Assembly (NCBI GenBank): GCA_900547435.1
Contig: URGO01000177.1
Location: 1-5,698 of the forward strand
Reading direction: 5' to 3'
Length of the DNA stretch: 5,698 nt
Origin: an uncultured Parabacteroides sp.
GTDB lineage: Bacteria > Bacteroidota > Bacteroidia > Bacteroidales > Tannerellaceae
The notes under the pieces were generated by a model that searched no databases, was not told the DNA's origin, and worked only from the letters and a program-made list of their open reading frames with translations. The stretch's first letter is position 1, and each line of letters begins with the position of its first letter. Below, one piece after another: positions 5,692 to 5,698 of the stretch. The position numbers and the translations under genes were made by a program.

Positions 5692-5698
5692 ATATAAC
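5688..5698 (+). CDS. Possible start of a translationally coupled downstream gene (partial)
   Basis: The ATG at 5688-5690 overlaps the bioB TGA as ATGA, reading Met-Asn-Ile and then leaving the window. A four-base stop-start overlap is typical of coupled genes in one operon, so another biotin or radical-SAM related gene may follow. Only three codons are visible, so the product cannot be named and the call could be chance. Confidence 0.4.

Overview
The window looks like a chromosomal segment of an anaerobic gut Bacteroidales, most likely Parabacteroides or a close relative. The evidence is a DUF4831 family gene, a LysM-plus-periplasmic-binding-domain secreted protein and a Bacteroidetes-type POT transporter. 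Promoters match the Bacteroidetes sigma pattern (TTG about 18-20 bases upstream of TAnnTTTG), translation starts are A/T-rich with no clear Shine-Dalgarno, and base composition is moderate. The genus is an inference; the order is fairly secure.

Layout from left to right. A minus-strand gene (806 down to the left edge) encodes the N-terminal part of a secreted protein with three LysM repeats leading into a type 1 periplasmic binding domain. A divergent intergenic region of about 700 bases follows (807-1506). It holds both outward promoters, a 184-base nested inverted repeat with perfect 36-base arms, two smaller stem-loops, and a 16-base motif repeated three times at 22-23 base spacing. A DUF4831 family secreted protein (1507-2571, plus) comes next, then 169 bases made almost wholly of octamer repeats arranged as two opposed arrays. 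After that is a POT/PTR peptide transporter (2741-4258, plus), then four copies of a 7-base repeat. A small unrecognised basic ORF follows (GTG start, 4306-4704). A strong intrinsic-terminator-like hairpin is embedded in its 3' end. bioB (4708-5691) starts a few bases beyond the U-tract, and an ATGA overlap at the right edge suggests another coupled gene.

The genes do not form one obvious pathway. The LysM and DUF4831 proteins are envelope or secreted functions divergently transcribed from a shared region, the POT protein is an inner-membrane oligopeptide importer, and BioB does the last step of biotin synthesis. The parts most worth a second look are: (1) the small ORF and terminator directly in front of bioB, which look like an attenuation arrangement; (2) a BioB that lacks one of the three cysteines holding the E. 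coli [2Fe-2S] cluster and has extra cysteines, as expected for the anaerobe-type enzyme; (3) a POT transporter with a non-canonical ExxER motif; and (4) a family of 7-8 base degenerate repeats filling the intergenic spaces, twice arranged as large inverted repeats. I see no mobile-element genes, CRISPR arrays, tRNA or rRNA.
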